Source: Azophilus sp965199705
Lineage (GTDB): Bacteria; Pseudomonadota; Gammaproteobacteria; Pseudomonadales; Azotimanducaceae
Direction: 5' to 3'
Length of the DNA: 64,000 nucleotides
Assembly: GCA_965199705.1 (NCBI GenBank)
Contig: OZ241359.1
Span: 1,426,001 to 1,490,000, forward strand
Positions 62,545 through 64,000 of this stretch are shown here, piece after piece. Below the pieces are notes generated by a model. The model did not search any database. It had not been told where the DNA came from and saw only the letters and a program-made list of their open reading frames with translations. The position numbers were made by a program, and so were the translations under genes. Position 1 is the stretch's first letter; every line of letters starts with the position of its first letter.

Positions 62545-63456
62545 ATGAGTATTGGATTTATTGGCCTGGGTACCATGGGCCGACCTGTAGCAGAAAACCT
62601 GCTGACCGCGGGTCACGACCTGATCGTTCACGATGTGATGAGTGCTGCCGTTGATGAGATGGTGGAACTGGGCGCATCAGCAGCTGGTTCGGTTCAGGAT
62701 CTGGCGCGTAACGCGAAGGTTATATTTCTATCTTTACCCGGTCCCGCTCAGATTGATTCGGTGGTGCTGGGCACAGATGGTGTGCGTCTGCATGCGGCAG
62801 AAGGCACCATCATTGTCGATCTGTCAACGAGCTCCGTCGCCGCAGTGCGCTCGGTTGCATCCTCGTGCGCCGACGCCGGGCTGCACTATGTGGATGCCCC
62901 GGTTTCCGGCGGCGCCCCGGGCGCGCGCGCTGGTACGCTCAGCATTCTTGTGAGTGCCGACGACGATAAGGTATTCGCAACGATTGAACCGCTGTTAGAG
63001 GTCATTGGCAGCAATATCGTGCGGGCTGGAGGTGTTGGCAGCGGCACTATGCTGAAACTGATCAACAATCAGGTGTTTCTCGCTGGTGCCTTGCTCGTGC
63101 AAGAGGCCTTTGTGTTTGGTGCCAAAGCTGGCCTCACGTCAGACGAGATCAAGACCGTGCTCGATCACAGTACTGCAGGCGTCATTACGCGCGAGACAGG
63201 TTTCGCGCTAAGCCGCGATTTTGACGCACAGATTTTCGCGCTGTCGCTCGCCACCAAGGATCTGGCCCTGTCGCTGGAATCCGCCAATGCCTTGGAGGTG
63301 CCGATGCCTCTGGCAGAAGCGGCTCATAGCGTGTTTCAGCAGGCAGTGGATGCGGGTTATGGAGACCAGGCTTTCTATGCCACGGTACAACGCCTGGAAC
63401 AGCTGGCCGGTGCTGAGGTATCGCCATTAAGCCCATTAAACAAAGAGGATCAGTAA
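62545..63456 (+). CDS. 3-hydroxyisobutyrate dehydrogenase-like oxidoreductase
   Basis: NAD(P)-dependent beta-hydroxyacid dehydrogenase, 303 aa. The N-terminal Rossmann motif is IGFIGLGTMGRP (3-14). Substrate-binding DAPVSGGAPGA (about 117-127) and the catalytic lysine in GSGTMLKLINNQ are present. It could be MmsB (valine pathway) or a relative such as a glyoxylate or succinic-semialdehyde reductase; the next gene, a P450, points to a different role. GAGGAG lies 4 bp before the ATG. It is separated from the receptor by 217 bp in which nothing clear was seen. Confidence 0.85.
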   Translation: MSIGFIGLGTMGRPVAENLLTAGHDLIVHDVMSAAVDEMVELGASAAGSVQDLARNAKVIFLSLPGPAQIDSVVLGTDGVRLHAAEGTIIVDLSTSSVAAVRSVASSCADAGLHYVDAPVSGGAPGARAGTLSILVSADDDKVFATIEPLLEVIGSNIVRAGGVGSGTMLKLINNQVFLAGALLVQEAFVFGAKAGLTSDEIKTVLDHSTAGVITRETGFALSRDFDAQIFALSLATKDLALSLESANALEVPMPLAEAAHSVFQQAVDAGYGDQAFYATVQRLEQLAGAEVSPLSPLNKEDQ

Positions 63457-63457
63457 C

Positions 63458-64000
63458 ATGACTACCCCGTCGTCGTCGCCGAGTGTCGATCTTTCCCGCG
63501 GCGCAACTTTCGCCAATGGTTTTCCTCATGAGTTTTTCAACTGGCTGCGTGAGCATGACCCCGTACACTGGCATGAGCCCACACAATACACACTTGGTGG
63601 CGAAGGGTTCTGGGTAGTGAGCCGCTACGAGGATGTGGGTTACGTGATTCGCAATCCCCAACTGTTCTCGTCTGGCGCTGCTGGTGGGCGGAAGGGCGGC
63701 GGGACCGGCCTGGAGGACCAGGAAGAAAATCTCGTCAATGTGATGCTCAATTTTACTGATGACCCGAAGCATCGACGGCTGCGCGGCCTGATCAGCCAGG
63801 GATTTACGCCCAAGGCCATCAAGAAGCTGCAGACGGATATGAGTGAGCGGGCGAACCGCTTGTTCGATCAGGTGACGGATCTACAACATTTCGACTTTGT
63901 GCACCATGTGGCGCGGGAGTTGCCATTGCAGATGATCTGCGCTGTGTTGGGTGTACCCTTAGACGAGCGCGCCGACCTGGTGGACTGGATCGACAAGGGC
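63458..64000 (+). CDS. Cytochrome P450 (cut by window end)
   Basis: The first 181 residues of a P450 monooxygenase, only 1 base after the stop of the dehydrogenase gene (TAACATG), so probably an operon partner. The GFWVVSRYEDVGYVIRNPQLFSS segment is the B-helix region, and NFTDDPKHRRLRGLISQGFTPKAI contains the conserved C-helix HxxxR that contacts heme propionates. The heme Cys and EXXR motif lie beyond the window. It is a distant paralogue of the enzyme at 34175. Confidence 0.88.
   Translation, partial: MTTPSSSPSVDLSRGATFANGFPHEFFNWLREHDPVHWHEPTQYTLGGEGFWVVSRYEDVGYVIRNPQLFSSGAAGGRKGGGTGLEDQEENLVNVMLNFTDDPKHRRLRGLISQGFTPKAIKKLQTDMSERANRLFDQVTDLQHFDFVHHVARELPLQMICAVLGVPLDERADLVDWIDKG

Overview
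The window comes from a high-GC member of the Proteobacteria, most likely a gammaproteobacterium. Supporting points are the fused NuoCD subunit, SohB, the CysI-DUF934 pair, a PilV/PilW/PilX minor-pilin block and dense ATGA-type gene overlaps. Spinster-like and other MFS carriers, TonB receptors, P450s, an epoxide hydrolase, a SnoaL-like protein and an acyl-CoA carboxylase suggest an environmental or host-associated degrader of hydrophobic compounds. The genus cannot be named from the sequence.

Layout, first 47 kb (high GC, few mobile elements). 1-5 kb: prepilin and minor pilins, an MFS gene and a FimT/GspH pseudopilin. 5.2-9.3 kb: a TonB receptor with a promoter, tandem repeats and a 15-G tract inside its signal-peptide region, then an MFS gene. 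9.3-15 kb: phosphotransferase, SohB protease, Kef-type antiporter, DUF934 and sulfite/nitrite reductase. 15.1 kb: tRNA-Ala(GGC), followed directly by an RND pump pair. 19.4-23 kb: epoxide hydrolase and a CBM9/DUF5916 outer-membrane protein. 23.2-27.3 kb: acyl-AMP ligase, SDR, acyl carrier protein and serine palmitoyltransferase, a compact sphingoid-base/ceramide-type operon. 27.4-30.8 kb: nuoA, nuoB, nuoCD and nuoE, stopping abruptly before nuoF. 30.9-38 kb: GPH-type MFS, AAA-ATPase/PDDEXK protein, P450-SDR pair, an orphan DNA methyltransferase and a SnoaL-like protein. 38.1-47 kb: a second RND pump pair, a single-chain biotin-dependent acyl-CoA carboxylase and an MFS gene.

47.5-55.8 kb is a nest of insertion sequences. 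A MITE with IS1182-like ends is itself split by an IS66-type element. Next come an IS4-type element whose transposase starts with a DruA (DUF4338) domain and an IS1182-type element, all abutting at CTAG tetranucleotides. A frameshifted IS1380-type element follows. Beyond the nest (55.8-64 kb) the chromosomal genes are visibly less GC-rich: an FMN-binding oxidase-like protein, a duplicated Lrp/AsnC regulator, a TonB receptor, a 3-hydroxyisobutyrate-dehydrogenase-like enzyme and a P450 cut by the window end. A second IS4-type element sits just upstream of the Lrp gene.

The most notable observation is that two unrelated transposons, one IS66-type with an 8-bp target duplication and one IS4-type with an 11-bp target duplication, each carry inside their terminal repeats a closely related D12-class adenine methyltransferase gene. 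In both it lies directly upstream of, and abuts or overlaps, the transposase gene. This looks like a methyltransferase module that has been captured by, or moved between, different IS families.
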